Below the pieces are notes generated by a model. The model made no database searches, was not told the origin of the DNA, and saw only the letters and a program-made list of their open reading frames with translations. The translations under genes were made by a program, and so were the position numbers. Positions 6,673-14,245 of a stretch of DNA of 14,245 nucleotides are shown one piece after another (positions within the stretch are counted from its first letter, which is position 1; each line of letters starts with the position of its first letter). The DNA comes from Lachnospiraceae bacterium UBA7027 (GTDB lineage: Bacteria > Bacillota > Clostridia > Lachnospirales > Lachnospiraceae). The DNA lies in the NCBI GenBank assembly GCA_002494135.1, contig DLBG01000011.1, positions 1-14,245 of the forward strand. Reading direction: 5' to 3'.

Positions 6673-8610
6673 TCAAAGAACCGGTGCGGTCATACGACGA
6701 AGCCATTCTTTCTCCTCACTGTCTGTAAGCAGTGGGGAGATTTTTTTATATACTTCTTCATGGTAGGCATTCAGCCTTTCGATATCCGAAGCATCCAACA
6801 ATGATACATCCAATGCATCGAGGCTGATCGGTACGAACGTAAGCGGTCGAAGACGTAAGAAGCGTCCGGTTTCATCCGTTTCATCCGCCACGCACTCGAC
6901 AACGGACTCCGTCCGGATGCCGTACTCTCCTTCGAGATAAAATCCGGGTTCGTCGGACGTAATCATTCCGGGTTCGAACGGCGTATTGGCGCCGATGGAT
7001 TCCCGGGTGATTTTCCAGGAAATGTTCTGCGGACCTTCGTGGACGTTTAAACAGTAACCGATGCCGTGACCGGTACCGTGATTGTAATCAAGGCCATTTT
7101 CCCAGAGCACTTCTCTTGCGATACTGTCCAAATTGGCTCCTGTACAGCCGCGGCGGAACTGTGCGGTCAGAAGACGAAGATTAGCTACGGCAACATAAGT
7201 AAAATGCTCCTTCATCTTTGCAGATACTTCTCCGATGGGAACGGTTCTGGTAATATCCGTGGTACCATTTTTATACTGTCCGCCGGAATCAAGGAGTAAG
7301 AAGCTTCCTTCGCGAATCGCGGCCTCTGTCTCCTTCTTCGGTTCATAATGCACAATGGCGGCATTTTCACCGAATGCGGAAATGGTTTCAAAGGACGGTG
7401 AAAGATATCCGTCGATTGTCCTACGCATGTCATCCAGTTCCCCTGCGGCGTCCGTTTCTTTGTAAGATAACTGCCCCTCCGGGGAGAATTTTCCCTCTTT
7501 TATATATTTATCCAGCCGGTATAAATAACGGCATACGGCTGCGGAATCCTGTAAATAAACCGCACGGAGATTCGCAAGCTCCGTTTCGTTTTTGACCGCC
7601 TTTAAAGCCATGACCGGACTTACGGACAGAAGCGGTCGGATTCCAGCTTCGGCAAGTGTCCCGATTACCGCATCGGAAACACTGAAAGGATCCGTCATAA
7701 CGCGGCCTTCCCATTTTACGGCCGCCAAATCCTTAAAAAACTCATCATAGGAACGCAACTCAATGCCACAGGACGAAAGATGCGAAACAATCTCCTTCGT
7801 CATGAGTTTTTCTTTTATGTAAAAAACCGTTTCACTGCCGTTTAAAATCATATAGGAAAGTGCCACGGGGTTAAATAAAATATCGTTTCCCCGCAGATTC
7901 GTAAGCCACATGATTTCATCGGGTTTTGTCAAAATCAGTCCCGTTGCACCTTTTTGTTTCATGCGCTCTTTCGTTTTTTCCAGTTTGCTTTTAACGGACT
8001 GACCGGCCACGCTCTCATCCATAATCCAAAGCGGATTTGCGGGGAATTCGGGACGGTTTTCCCAGATACCGTCTGCCGCATCGAAATCGTCTTTCACCGC
8101 GGCATTGCATGCTGCCGCAATCTGCCGGTACTGACTTCCCCGGTCTGCCCGGATGCATCTTGCATCGTACGCCAGATACGTACGATTCGATGCCTCGCTG
8201 CCCGATGCCTCACCGTCAGCTGCCTGACCGTCCGATGCCGCGCCGTCTGATGCCCCTGCTTCTTCCTCAGTGCTCTTTGCACTTTCGGAGAGAATCTTAC
8301 TTAAATACTCCTCCACTTTCAAAACCCCGGGTTCCCCGGTGCGCATCAGCGTAATCGAACTGCCCTCCAGTTCTTTTGCCGCGGAGATAAAATATCTTCC
8401 GTCCGTCCAAAGCGCCGCGCTGTTACGTGACACAATCAGAATCACGTTGTCCGAAGTACATCCGCTGAAAAACTCCGTAACCTTAAAATAATCGGACACA
8501 TATTCCGATGCATGAAAATCCGTGGATGTCATCAGACAGACATCCACGGATTCGTTCTTCATTCGCTCTCTTAATTTGTCAAGCCGTTCTTCGACCGTCA
8601 TAAAACTCAT
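6673..8610 (-). CDS. Xaa-Pro aminopeptidase (M24B, three-domain APP1 type)
   Basis: This is a 645-residue cytosolic metallopeptidase predicted to remove the N-terminal residue from peptides with proline in second place. Two creatinase-like N-terminal domains (about 1-185 and 190-340) precede a pita-bread catalytic domain. The five metal ligands are all present: D441 and D452 in LLLDSGGQYKNGTTDITRTV, H515 in HGTGHGIG, E554 in SDEPGF and E568 in GIRTE. H421 and H524 match the catalytic-site histidines of the human APP1 type. A Ser/Glu/Ala-rich insert (about 111-143) interrupts domain I and is encoded by a 15-bp tandem repeat. The start at 8610 is chosen because its ATG overlaps the stop of the HD-GYP gene (ATGA), with GAGG upstream inside that gene; a frame open to 8667 would only lengthen the overlap. 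It is the last gene of the five-gene operon. Confidence 0.93.
   Translation of the reverse strand: MSFMTVEERLDKLRERMKNESVDVCLMTSTDFHASEYVSDYFKVTEFFSGCTSDNVILIVSRNSAALWTDGRYFISAAKELEGSSITLMRTGEPGVLKVEEYLSKILSESAKSTEEEAGASDGAASDGQAADGEASGSEASNRTYLAYDARCIRADRGSQYRQIAAACNAAVKDDFDAADGIWENRPEFPANPLWIMDESVAGQSVKSKLEKTKERMKQKGATGLILTKPDEIMWLTNLRGNDILFNPVALSYMILNGSETVFYIKEKLMTKEIVSHLSSCGIELRSYDEFFKDLAAVKWEGRVMTDPFSVSDAVIGTLAEAGIRPLLSVSPVMALKAVKNETELANLRAVYLQDSAAVCRYLYRLDKYIKEGKFSPEGQLSYKETDAAGELDDMRRTIDGYLSPSFETISAFGENAAIVHYEPKKETEAAIREGSFLLLDSGGQYKNGTTDITRTVPIGEVSAKMKEHFTYVAVANLRLLTAQFRRGCTGANLDSIAREVLWENGLDYNHGTGHGIGYCLNVHEGPQNISWKITRESIGANTPFEPGMITSDEPGFYLEGEYGIRTESVVECVADETDETGRFLRLRPLTFVPISLDALDVSLLDASDIERLNAYHEEVYKKISPLLTDSEEKEWLRRMTAPVL
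8182..8256 (-). repeat. Five-copy 15-bp in-frame tandem repeat inside the aminopeptidase gene
   Basis: Read on the minus strand, five consecutive 15-base units encode GASDG, AASDG, QAADG, EASGS and EASNR (residues 119-143). Each has GCA in its second codon, and four begin their third codon TC while one is GCT. Units one to three end in GACGGC or GACGGT. The copies are imperfect, degrading toward the 3' end. The repeat lies in a loop of N-terminal domain I that is not part of the catalytic site. Confidence 0.85.
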
Positions 8611-10841
8611 TCGCTCTTTTCCTCTTTTTCTTCCGACGGCGCATTCGCTCTCGGATCTTTTGCCCACGGTTCTTCTACCGACCGATGCTCCTCACTGAAG
8701 GAATTCGCAACAAAGTAAACCGCATCCTTTGCCGCTATGAACGCTGCCGCAACATCCGGATCAAAATGTGTTCCGGCTTCTTCCTCAATGATACTCATGG
8801 CCTTATCGAAAGAGAAAGGCGGTTTGTAGCACCGTTTGGAAACCAGGGCATCGAATACGTCCGCCACTGCCATAACACGGGCGGATAACGGAATCTGCTC
8901 ACCCTTTAAGCCCATGGGATATCCTTTGCCGTCCCAGCGCTCATGATGGTAATATGCAAGGTTCATGGCTTCCACCAGATATCCGGGTTCCTCGGATACC
9001 GATTCGATGGCCTTTCCGATGATTTCCGCACCGGCTGTGGTATGATTTTTCATCATTTCGAATTCTTCGTCGGTCAGTCGTCCGGGCTTGTTTAAAACAA
9101 GGTCGGATATGGTGATTTTACCGACGTCGTGCAAAGGCGCGGAGTTCACCACGTCCTCAATGTATGCGTCCGTCAGTTCATCCTGAAACTTTCCTTCTTC
9201 GCGAAGCTTGTTTAAAATAATCCTGGTATAGGCTGCGGTCTTTTTTACGTGATCTCCTGTATTCTGGTCGCGGCCTTCCACCATGTCCGCCAAAACCATG
9301 ATCAGGCCGTTTTGCATCTTCATGATGATACGGTTTTTCTCGTTTACGTCATCGATGTAACCCATGGTATCATGGGTGGTTTTGGCAATGGCGTAATACA
9401 GATGCTCAATCTCGTCGCCGGTGTGAATCTCAAGCGATTCGATTTTCTCCACGTTCTCGTCACGTGCTTCTTCGGAATCATACGCAAATGCTTCCGCCGC
9501 CGCAGCCATCTCGTTGATGGGATGGGTGATTCCGATTTCCGCAAGTCTTAAGCTGACGGCAAGAATTAATAAGAACACACCGAAGAACAAGGTGATGACC
9601 TTAATCATGAATTCAAAAATCTCCGCCCGCATCTCCAGTGTGGAAATATCCACGATGGAATACGCCACACATTTTCCGTCGCTGTTGTAAATCGGTGTCG
9701 AGATGCTCATTAAATCTCCGTTTTCCCCGGTGCTGTTTACAATCGGAATTTCCTTGCCGCTTAAGAAATCGGCATAGTATTCGCGAAGTCCTTCCGGAAG
9801 GGAAGTAAAGACTCCGGGTGTCAGATCGAGCGTACGATCTTCGTTGACACCGAAGACGAATTTGGTTCCTTTCTCGGTAACGGAAAGGATGTAAAGATCC
9901 GATACATCGGGAACGTTCTCCCTTAAGTCCGCCAGGCGCAGGGCGGTCATTTTGTATTCGTCTTCGTCATAATCTCCAAAAAGATAATTTTCCACTTCGT
10001 CCGCATTTATGATTTTAGCCGCAACGTTGGAAACACCGCGGCCTAAACTGATGCGGCCGTTCACCTCGGAATTTTTAAACAGATTGAAACTGATTACCGA
10101 CGCGGAAACCGTAATCAGAACCGATGCGGCAATCAGAAGCACCAGCACCTTTGCACGAAGGGAAAGGCTTTTTTTGTGGTAATTCTTCTTTGTTACGCCG
10201 TTGTTAAAAATCATCTCGCGCATCATTTCGGGAGCTTCCATCAAAAGACGCTCGCTCTCCGTATGCTCAAAGAAAATCTCGCGCAGTGCCTTCGGCAGAA
10301 TACGGATTAAAATGATCGTAATGCCGACGCAGATAAATTTATCCAGTAAATCAATTCCCATGTCCGCAATGAACTGGGACCAGAACTCATTGAAAATTCC
10401 CGTATCGAAAATCGTATGCGCCAGGGGTGCGGAAATTCCCTCTCCGAAAGAAAAACCGTATAAAAGCCAGGTCACGACGCTTCCGAGTGCTCCGCCGATG
10501 AATGCATTAATCGCCACCAAAAGTGCAATCATGTGCGGCTTCTTTAAGCTGACCAGACCGCGACGGAAGAAGATGGAAGTAACAATGGCAATCAGCACGT
10601 TTAAGATTCCGTAGTACATCGTAATCGGATCGGAATAGCCGTTGATGAGATTCGTAAGATAGCCGACAATAACACCCGGCAGTGCGCCGCCAAGAGCGGC
10701 CGCGAGCATTGTACCGATACAGTCAAAGAATACCGGCAGGTGCAAAGCCAGCGCCATTTTTGCCCCGAGATAATTGATTGCAATACAGAGAATACACAAT
10801 ATCACTATATAAGCCGTAATGCTTTTTTTCTTCTTCTCCAT
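8607..10841 (-). CDS. Membrane HD-GYP phosphodiesterase with S-component-like N-terminal domain
   Basis: This 744-residue protein is predicted to hydrolyse cyclic-di-GMP (or a related cyclic dinucleotide) in the cytoplasm in response to a membrane or external signal. In order: a multi-helix region (about 9-185) whose FFDCIGTMLAAALGGALPG and VGYLTNLI blocks resemble ECF-transporter S components; a helix (229-253); an outside sensor-like domain (about 260-405); a helix (410-432); a HAMP-like linker (436-500); and an HD-GYP domain (about 510-705). The metal ligands H531, H571-D572, H600, H632-H633 and D661 are present, as is the GYP motif (640-642). Position 527 is Asn where three-metal enzymes have Glu, so a two-metal site is likely. 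The acidic tail is disordered. The start at 10841 follows GAGGTGAG and lies 4 bases after the upstream stop. Its stop overlaps the next gene's ATG. Confidence 0.92.
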   Translation of the reverse strand: MEKKKKSITAYIVILCILCIAINYLGAKMALALHLPVFFDCIGTMLAAALGGALPGVIVGYLTNLINGYSDPITMYYGILNVLIAIVTSIFFRRGLVSLKKPHMIALLVAINAFIGGALGSVVTWLLYGFSFGEGISAPLAHTIFDTGIFNEFWSQFIADMGIDLLDKFICVGITIILIRILPKALREIFFEHTESERLLMEAPEMMREMIFNNGVTKKNYHKKSLSLRAKVLVLLIAASVLITVSASVISFNLFKNSEVNGRISLGRGVSNVAAKIINADEVENYLFGDYDEDEYKMTALRLADLRENVPDVSDLYILSVTEKGTKFVFGVNEDRTLDLTPGVFTSLPEGLREYYADFLSGKEIPIVNSTGENGDLMSISTPIYNSDGKCVAYSIVDISTLEMRAEIFEFMIKVITLFFGVFLLILAVSLRLAEIGITHPINEMAAAAEAFAYDSEEARDENVEKIESLEIHTGDEIEHLYYAIAKTTHDTMGYIDDVNEKNRIIMKMQNGLIMVLADMVEGRDQNTGDHVKKTAAYTRIILNKLREEGKFQDELTDAYIEDVVNSAPLHDVGKITISDLVLNKPGRLTDEEFEMMKNHTTAGAEIIGKAIESVSEEPGYLVEAMNLAYYHHERWDGKGYPMGLKGEQIPLSARVMAVADVFDALVSKRCYKPPFSFDKAMSIIEEEAGTHFDPDVAAAFIAAKDAVYFVANSFSEEHRSVEEPWAKDPRANAPSEEKEEKSE

Positions 10842-10845
10842 GTTC

Positions 10846-12504
10846 TCACCTCTTCTTCGCACTCATACCGAAAAGAATGACATCCCGCATATGTTCCCTG
10901 TCAGATCGTTCATCGTATTTCTTACGAACCTCTATTACCATGTCGATTTCATCCGTAATCAGATAATCCACGCCGCAGCGAATCATGTGGTTCATGACGG
11001 CGACATCGTTTACGGTCCAGACTCCCACTTCTTTCTCCAGCGAATGAATCTTCTGGATGTTGGAATAGGTCGCCAGGGAATATTTCATCAGAATCATGTC
11101 GCAATTCGTGCTCATGGCCGACTGCAGATTGTTTGAAACCAAAAGCCCGGTTTCATATTCCGGATAATTTTCCTCCGCATATTCCACCGCATCTCTTGCA
11201 AAGGAAATGAGCACCACCTGGTCGACGCAGTCAAGGCTTTTCGTATATCTTACAAGTTCATCCACCATTTTCTCGTCCGCCGTGCTGCCCTTTAACTCGA
11301 TAAAGAGTTTTTCCCGATCCAGCGTGGCATCGAGCATATCCGCAAGTCTTAAGATGGAATGCACCTCTCCGTTTCCGGTGGTGTCCTTGATCAGCCAGTT
11401 TTTAAAATAGTCCCATTCCATGTCCGCAATAATACCGTTTCGGCCGGTAAGCCTTGCAAACGAAGCATCATGGTTGATGACATAAATACCGTCTTTGGAA
11501 CGCTGCACATCGATTTCGCTGGCATAACATCCGCTTGCCACGGCATATTCGATACCTTCCAGCGAATTCTCGGAAGCATGTACTCCGCCGGCCCTGTGAG
11601 CAACAATCAGCGTATGGTCTTCGGAAAACAGCGGATTGTAAAAATACCCCAGAAAAGCACAGACAATAATTACGCACGCCAACGTCCACAGCATGAAAAA
11701 CAGTTTCGCGTCGTATCCCTTTTTTTGAAAACTACTGCCGTAGGACGGTTCTTTTCCGTCACGGTATTTCATATACAGATCCACGAACCGCATGGTCAGT
11801 ATACTAAGTGACATATCTATCGAAAACAGAATGGTAAGATTCCCTAAGAATACCATCTCCGAGCACAGAATCCGGTACAGAATCACATAACGGTCAAGCT
11901 GCGTCAGTTCCGTGATATGAAACAGCGACTCTTCGGATATAACGTAACCGAACGGAATTCTCTGCTCCATCACGGAAAGCAGGGTATTCGGAATGATCAT
12001 GTAGATACTGATTAATCCGGCTTCGATAATCAAAACCGCAATAATCACCCAGACGAATCTTGCGAAGGTTGCAAATCCCCTCTCCTTTAAAAACCGGAAC
12101 AGTCTCGGAAACACTTTCCGGAAGGGAAAATTCGAGAACAGTTTCCCGCGAAACAGGTTCTGCACGGCGTACCAGGATTCATGCCAGTAACGTGCCCTGC
12201 GCCCCTTTGCGATGTTTCTGCATATCCTCAGTCTTACCAGAATGCCGAAGATAAAATAAAGGAACAGCCATACTACGACACCTGTCAGCAAAATGTAAAA
12301 CCGGCTGCCGTGAAAAAAAGCCGTCCAGTCAACCCGGTCAAAATCAAGTTCATCCAGTCCGGAGAAAGCAAAGAACAACCGCACCAGCACATAGGCCGGC
12401 GTCATAAGAAGAAGGCCCGTCCAGATTGCATAAACAAACAGTTCCGGCAGGGATTGAAATACGTGTCTTATGAAAGAAAACCTTTTTTCCCCTTGTTCTT
12501 CCAT
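10846..12504 (-). CDS. Membrane-anchored glycerophosphodiester phosphodiesterase
   Basis: The 552 residues combine an N-terminal membrane region with a C-terminal GDPD-type TIM barrel (about 297-530). The predicted reaction is hydrolysis of glycerophosphodiesters, from lipid headgroups or teichoic acid, to glycerol phosphate and an alcohol. About five to six helices are visible (near 23-45, 67-90, 148-171, 213-235 and 266-288), as in membrane-anchored GDPD proteins of Firmicutes. Catalytic features are intact: H303-R304 in VAHRAG, E312-N313, E330 and D332 in SEIDV, H345 in INHD, K405 in IELKG and W496 in VWTVND. The barrel follows the last helix and probably faces outward, but orientation is not proven. 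ATG 12504 lies 3 bases after the upstream stop, and the HD-GYP gene begins 4 bases after its own stop, so translational coupling is likely. Confidence 0.92.
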   Translation of the reverse strand: MEEQGEKRFSFIRHVFQSLPELFVYAIWTGLLLMTPAYVLVRLFFAFSGLDELDFDRVDWTAFFHGSRFYILLTGVVVWLFLYFIFGILVRLRICRNIAKGRRARYWHESWYAVQNLFRGKLFSNFPFRKVFPRLFRFLKERGFATFARFVWVIIAVLIIEAGLISIYMIIPNTLLSVMEQRIPFGYVISEESLFHITELTQLDRYVILYRILCSEMVFLGNLTILFSIDMSLSILTMRFVDLYMKYRDGKEPSYGSSFQKKGYDAKLFFMLWTLACVIIVCAFLGYFYNPLFSEDHTLIVAHRAGGVHASENSLEGIEYAVASGCYASEIDVQRSKDGIYVINHDASFARLTGRNGIIADMEWDYFKNWLIKDTTGNGEVHSILRLADMLDATLDREKLFIELKGSTADEKMVDELVRYTKSLDCVDQVVLISFARDAVEYAEENYPEYETGLLVSNNLQSAMSTNCDMILMKYSLATYSNIQKIHSLEKEVGVWTVNDVAVMNHMIRCGVDYLITDEIDMVIEVRKKYDERSDREHMRDVILFGMSAKKR

Positions 12505-12507
12505 CGA

Positions 12508-13668
12508 TTAATCCGAAATATCCACATCCGGGGTAATGATAATACTGTACTCCGGATACTCTTTTGCCACAGCGGCGTTTAGAATCTCCAACCCTTCCTT
12601 CTGGGAAATGTCAAAACTTAAAACCGTGTCAAAACGCATGAATTTCTCTTTTACATCCACATAGAATCCGTGCATCTGGATGGCCCAGTCATTGGCCAGA
12701 ACAATCTCCGATACGTGATTGCGGATTCTCGAAGCCTCGTCATCCTTGGTGTTATAGGAATACACTCCGATGCCGGTCAGAATCACGCCCGTTTCGAGAT
12801 AGACGTTTCTCTCGATCTGCCTGGTTAAAATATCCACTTCTTCCACCGACATGGTATCGGGAAGTTCAATGTGAACGGAAGCATAATTGCGCTCCGGTCC
12901 GTAGTTGGTTATGAATAAATCGTAAGCTCCCCTGACAGGTTCCGACCTGCAGATGACCTCCTTAATCTTCTTTGTGGTTTCCGGATCCGCCCGCTTGCCG
13001 AGAATGTAGTCGAGTGTCTCTAACATCATCTCAATACCCGCTTTTACGATGAAGCCGGAAATGATAAGACCTACATAGGACTCCAAACGGAATTTCGTAA
13101 AATACGTAATCAAAGCACAGATTAAAACCGAACCGGAAAGAATCGCATCAAACAAAGCATCCTTTCCCGAAGCTTCCAGCGCTCCGGATTTTACCCTTAT
13201 TCCCTGCTTTTTTACAAAAGTGCCGAGTATAATTTTTACCGCAACGGCAACCAGAATGACCATCAGGGAAACGATGCTGTAATCCGCGTCTGCGGGATTG
13301 AAAATGGTTTCAATGGATTCCTTTGCCGCGGTGATACCCGCGTAGATAATGATGGCTGCCACCACCATCGCCGTAATGTATTCGATTCTTCCGTGTCCCA
13401 GCGGATGTTTTTTGTCCGGTTTGCGGTTTGCAAGCTTGGTACCGACAATGGTCACGATGGAAGATACCGCATCCGTCAGGTTGTTAACACCGTCTAAAAT
13501 AACCGAAATGGAAGATGATAAGAAACCTACCGTCAATTTAAAAATGACCAAAATCACATTTGTGATAATGCCGACGATGCTTGTCCTTACTATCACGCGA
13601 TTACGGTCATTCATTTCATTGACATATTCCTCCGGGCTGTGGCCGGAAGAAACTTTATTCTCGCTCAT
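12508..13668 (-). CDS. Cation diffusion facilitator, probable manganese exporter (MntE-like)
   Basis: CDF proteins are proton-coupled dimeric exporters of divalent metals in the cytoplasmic membrane. The 386 residues show six helices in the first 220 positions and the family block HPLGHGRIEY (88-97). Transport-site residues are N62-xxx-D66 in helix 2 (DGVNNLTDA) and D170-xxx-D174 in helix 5 (GKDALFDA). Zinc-type members carry His at one or both first positions. The Asn/Asp set is the one described for manganese exporters such as streptococcal MntE, so Mn(II) is the best guess. The cytoplasmic tail is long: the usual small alpha-beta domain (about 228-305) plus a second similar segment (about 312-383), also seen in MntE-like proteins. 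ATG 13668 has a strong GGGAGGT at 5-6 bases. It is the second gene of the five-gene operon. No Mn-responsive riboswitch was seen upstream of the operon. Confidence 0.88.
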   Translation of the reverse strand: MSENKVSSGHSPEEYVNEMNDRNRVIVRTSIVGIITNVILVIFKLTVGFLSSSISVILDGVNNLTDAVSSIVTIVGTKLANRKPDKKHPLGHGRIEYITAMVVAAIIIYAGITAAKESIETIFNPADADYSIVSLMVILVAVAVKIILGTFVKKQGIRVKSGALEASGKDALFDAILSGSVLICALITYFTKFRLESYVGLIISGFIVKAGIEMMLETLDYILGKRADPETTKKIKEVICRSEPVRGAYDLFITNYGPERNYASVHIELPDTMSVEEVDILTRQIERNVYLETGVILTGIGVYSYNTKDDEASRIRNHVSEIVLANDWAIQMHGFYVDVKEKFMRFDTVLSFDISQKEGLEILNAAVAKEYPEYSIIITPDVDISD

Positions 13669-13691
13669 GGGAAACCTCCCTTAACGTTTTT

Positions 13692-14159
13692 TTAAAATCC
13701 GATGACGAGATCCTGCTCGAAGTCATCCGTATGAATCCGGATATAATAGACATCCGTGCCCTTTTTATAAACGGGACTTGCAAAGAAAGAACAGTAATAG
13801 GTACCGTCCACCATCGTAAAAAACCGGTTCTTCGTTCCGGCTCTTTTCTCCGTTTTATAGCCGGTGATTTTCCCCTGACGCCATGTAAACTGCCCGAGAC
13901 GGATTTTGCCGGATAAGACAATGGCTAAGATAATCCGGATTACACCCAGAATTCCGAAGACCCACAGAAGGATGATGGCAATTAAAAAGAATGGATGAAA
14001 GCCGATTCTTAAAATCTTCTGAACCAGCCATACCAGATTCGGCAATGCAATCGCAATCATGCCGGTTCCGACCATATTGCGAAGGTAGGCGCCCGCCATT
14101 TCGGTTAGTGCTTTCTCGGTAAAATTATCCGATGGTTTAAACTGCGTATCCTGCTGCAT
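13692..14159 (-). CDS. Small membrane protein of unknown function
   Basis: This is a 155-residue protein with two hydrophobic segments (about 30-52 and 56-83) and a C-terminal, probably cytoplasmic, beta-rich segment (about 85-155) containing WRQGKITGYKTEKR and TYYCSFFASPVYKKG. No family was recognised. The start at 14159 is preferred over an ATG at 14180 because GGGG lies 6 bases before it. It is the first gene of the leftward five-gene operon, 23 bases before the CDF exporter, and directly follows the promoter. Co-transcription suggests, but does not show, an accessory role for one of the membrane proteins downstream. Confidence 0.7.
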   Translation of the reverse strand: MQQDTQFKPSDNFTEKALTEMAGAYLRNMVGTGMIAIALPNLVWLVQKILRIGFHPFFLIAIILLWVFGILGVIRIILAIVLSGKIRLGQFTWRQGKITGYKTEKRAGTKNRFFTMVDGTYYCSFFASPVYKKGTDVYYIRIHTDDFEQDLVIGF

Positions 14160-14196
14160 AGGTATCCCCTTTTGACGCATACACCACTACGCTCCT

Positions 14197-14224
14197 ATTT
14201 TATCATATTTTGCACAGATTTCAA
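14197..14224 (-). promoter_or_regulatory. Promoter of the five-gene leftward operon
   Basis: On the minus strand TTGAAA (14219-14224), a 16-base spacer and TAAAAT (14197-14202) with an upstream TG (extended -10) lie about 38 bases before the ATG at 14159. No operator-like dyad was recognised here. The region beyond 14245 is outside the window. Confidence 0.65.
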
Positions 14225-14245
14225 AGATTTTGACCGCATTTCGAA

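Noticed and set aside
8037..8354. Plus-strand 105-codon frame opposite the aminopeptidase repeat
   Set aside because: It is a composition shadow of the GC-rich tandem repeat; the minus-strand protein is well supported.
10201..10614. Plus-strand 137-codon frame opposite the HD-GYP gene
   Set aside because: It is antisense to a recognised membrane domain and has no binding site or family match.
10842..10862. Longer start for the HD-GYP gene
   Set aside because: Seven extra residues overlap the upstream stop, whereas GAGGTGAG sits correctly before the ATG at 10841.
11359..11811. Plus-strand 150-codon frame opposite the glycerophosphodiesterase
   Set aside because: The minus strand carries intact catalytic motifs here, so this is a shadow frame.
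1..14245. CRISPR arrays, tRNA genes, insertion sequences or phage genes
   Set aside because: No regularly spaced repeats, cloverleaf sequences, transposase motifs or terminal inverted repeats were seen. Gene content looks like ordinary chromosome.

Overview
The window reads as chromosomal DNA of a Gram-positive, Lachnospiraceae-like Clostridia species. This rests on the low-to-middle GC content, strong GGAGG-type ribosome binding sites, sigma-A-type promoters, a DUF4317-family gene, a RibU-type ECF riboflavin transporter under an FMN riboswitch, and a BlaI/MecI-type repressor. No phage genes, insertion sequences, CRISPR arrays, tRNAs or rRNAs were seen. The species cannot be named from the sequence alone.

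Layout. (1) Positions 1-991, minus strand: the 5' part of clpB with its own near-consensus promoter. (2) Positions 1022-3621, minus strand: a DUF3592-like membrane protein, a DUF4317 protein, an unlisted 39-codon membrane microprotein and a BlaI/MecI-type repressor, closed by a rho-independent terminator. The last two genes have their own promoter, whose spacer holds a TACATTTGTA operator, so they look autoregulated. The usual BlaR1 sensor-protease is not next to the repressor. (3) Positions 3622-3777: a divergent promoter region in which one palindromic TTGCAA hexamer can serve as the -35 box in both directions. (4) Positions 3778-5692, plus strand: typA (bipA) and its terminator. (5) Positions 5723-6630, plus strand: promoter, FMN riboswitch with terminator, and ribU, which carries an unusual C-terminal extra helix. 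(6) Positions 6673-14224, minus strand: a tightly packed five-gene operon with gaps of 23, 3, 4 and -4 bases. In transcription order it holds a small membrane protein, a CDF metal exporter with Mn-type ligands, a membrane-anchored glycerophosphodiesterase, a membrane HD-GYP phosphodiesterase with an S-component-like N-terminus, and an Xaa-Pro aminopeptidase containing a 15-bp in-frame tandem repeat.

How the genes fit together. Regions 1 and 4 are housekeeping or stress translation and proteostasis genes. Region 5 is a textbook FMN-controlled riboflavin uptake unit. Region 6 is mixed but mostly envelope-linked: metal export, phospholipid-derived diester hydrolysis, cyclic-di-GMP turnover in response to an external or membrane signal, and peptide degradation. 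Their shared purpose is not evident. The items most worth follow-up are the BlaI-microprotein unit with its operator, the shared -35 element, the S-component-like sensor on the HD-GYP protein, and the coding minisatellite in the aminopeptidase.
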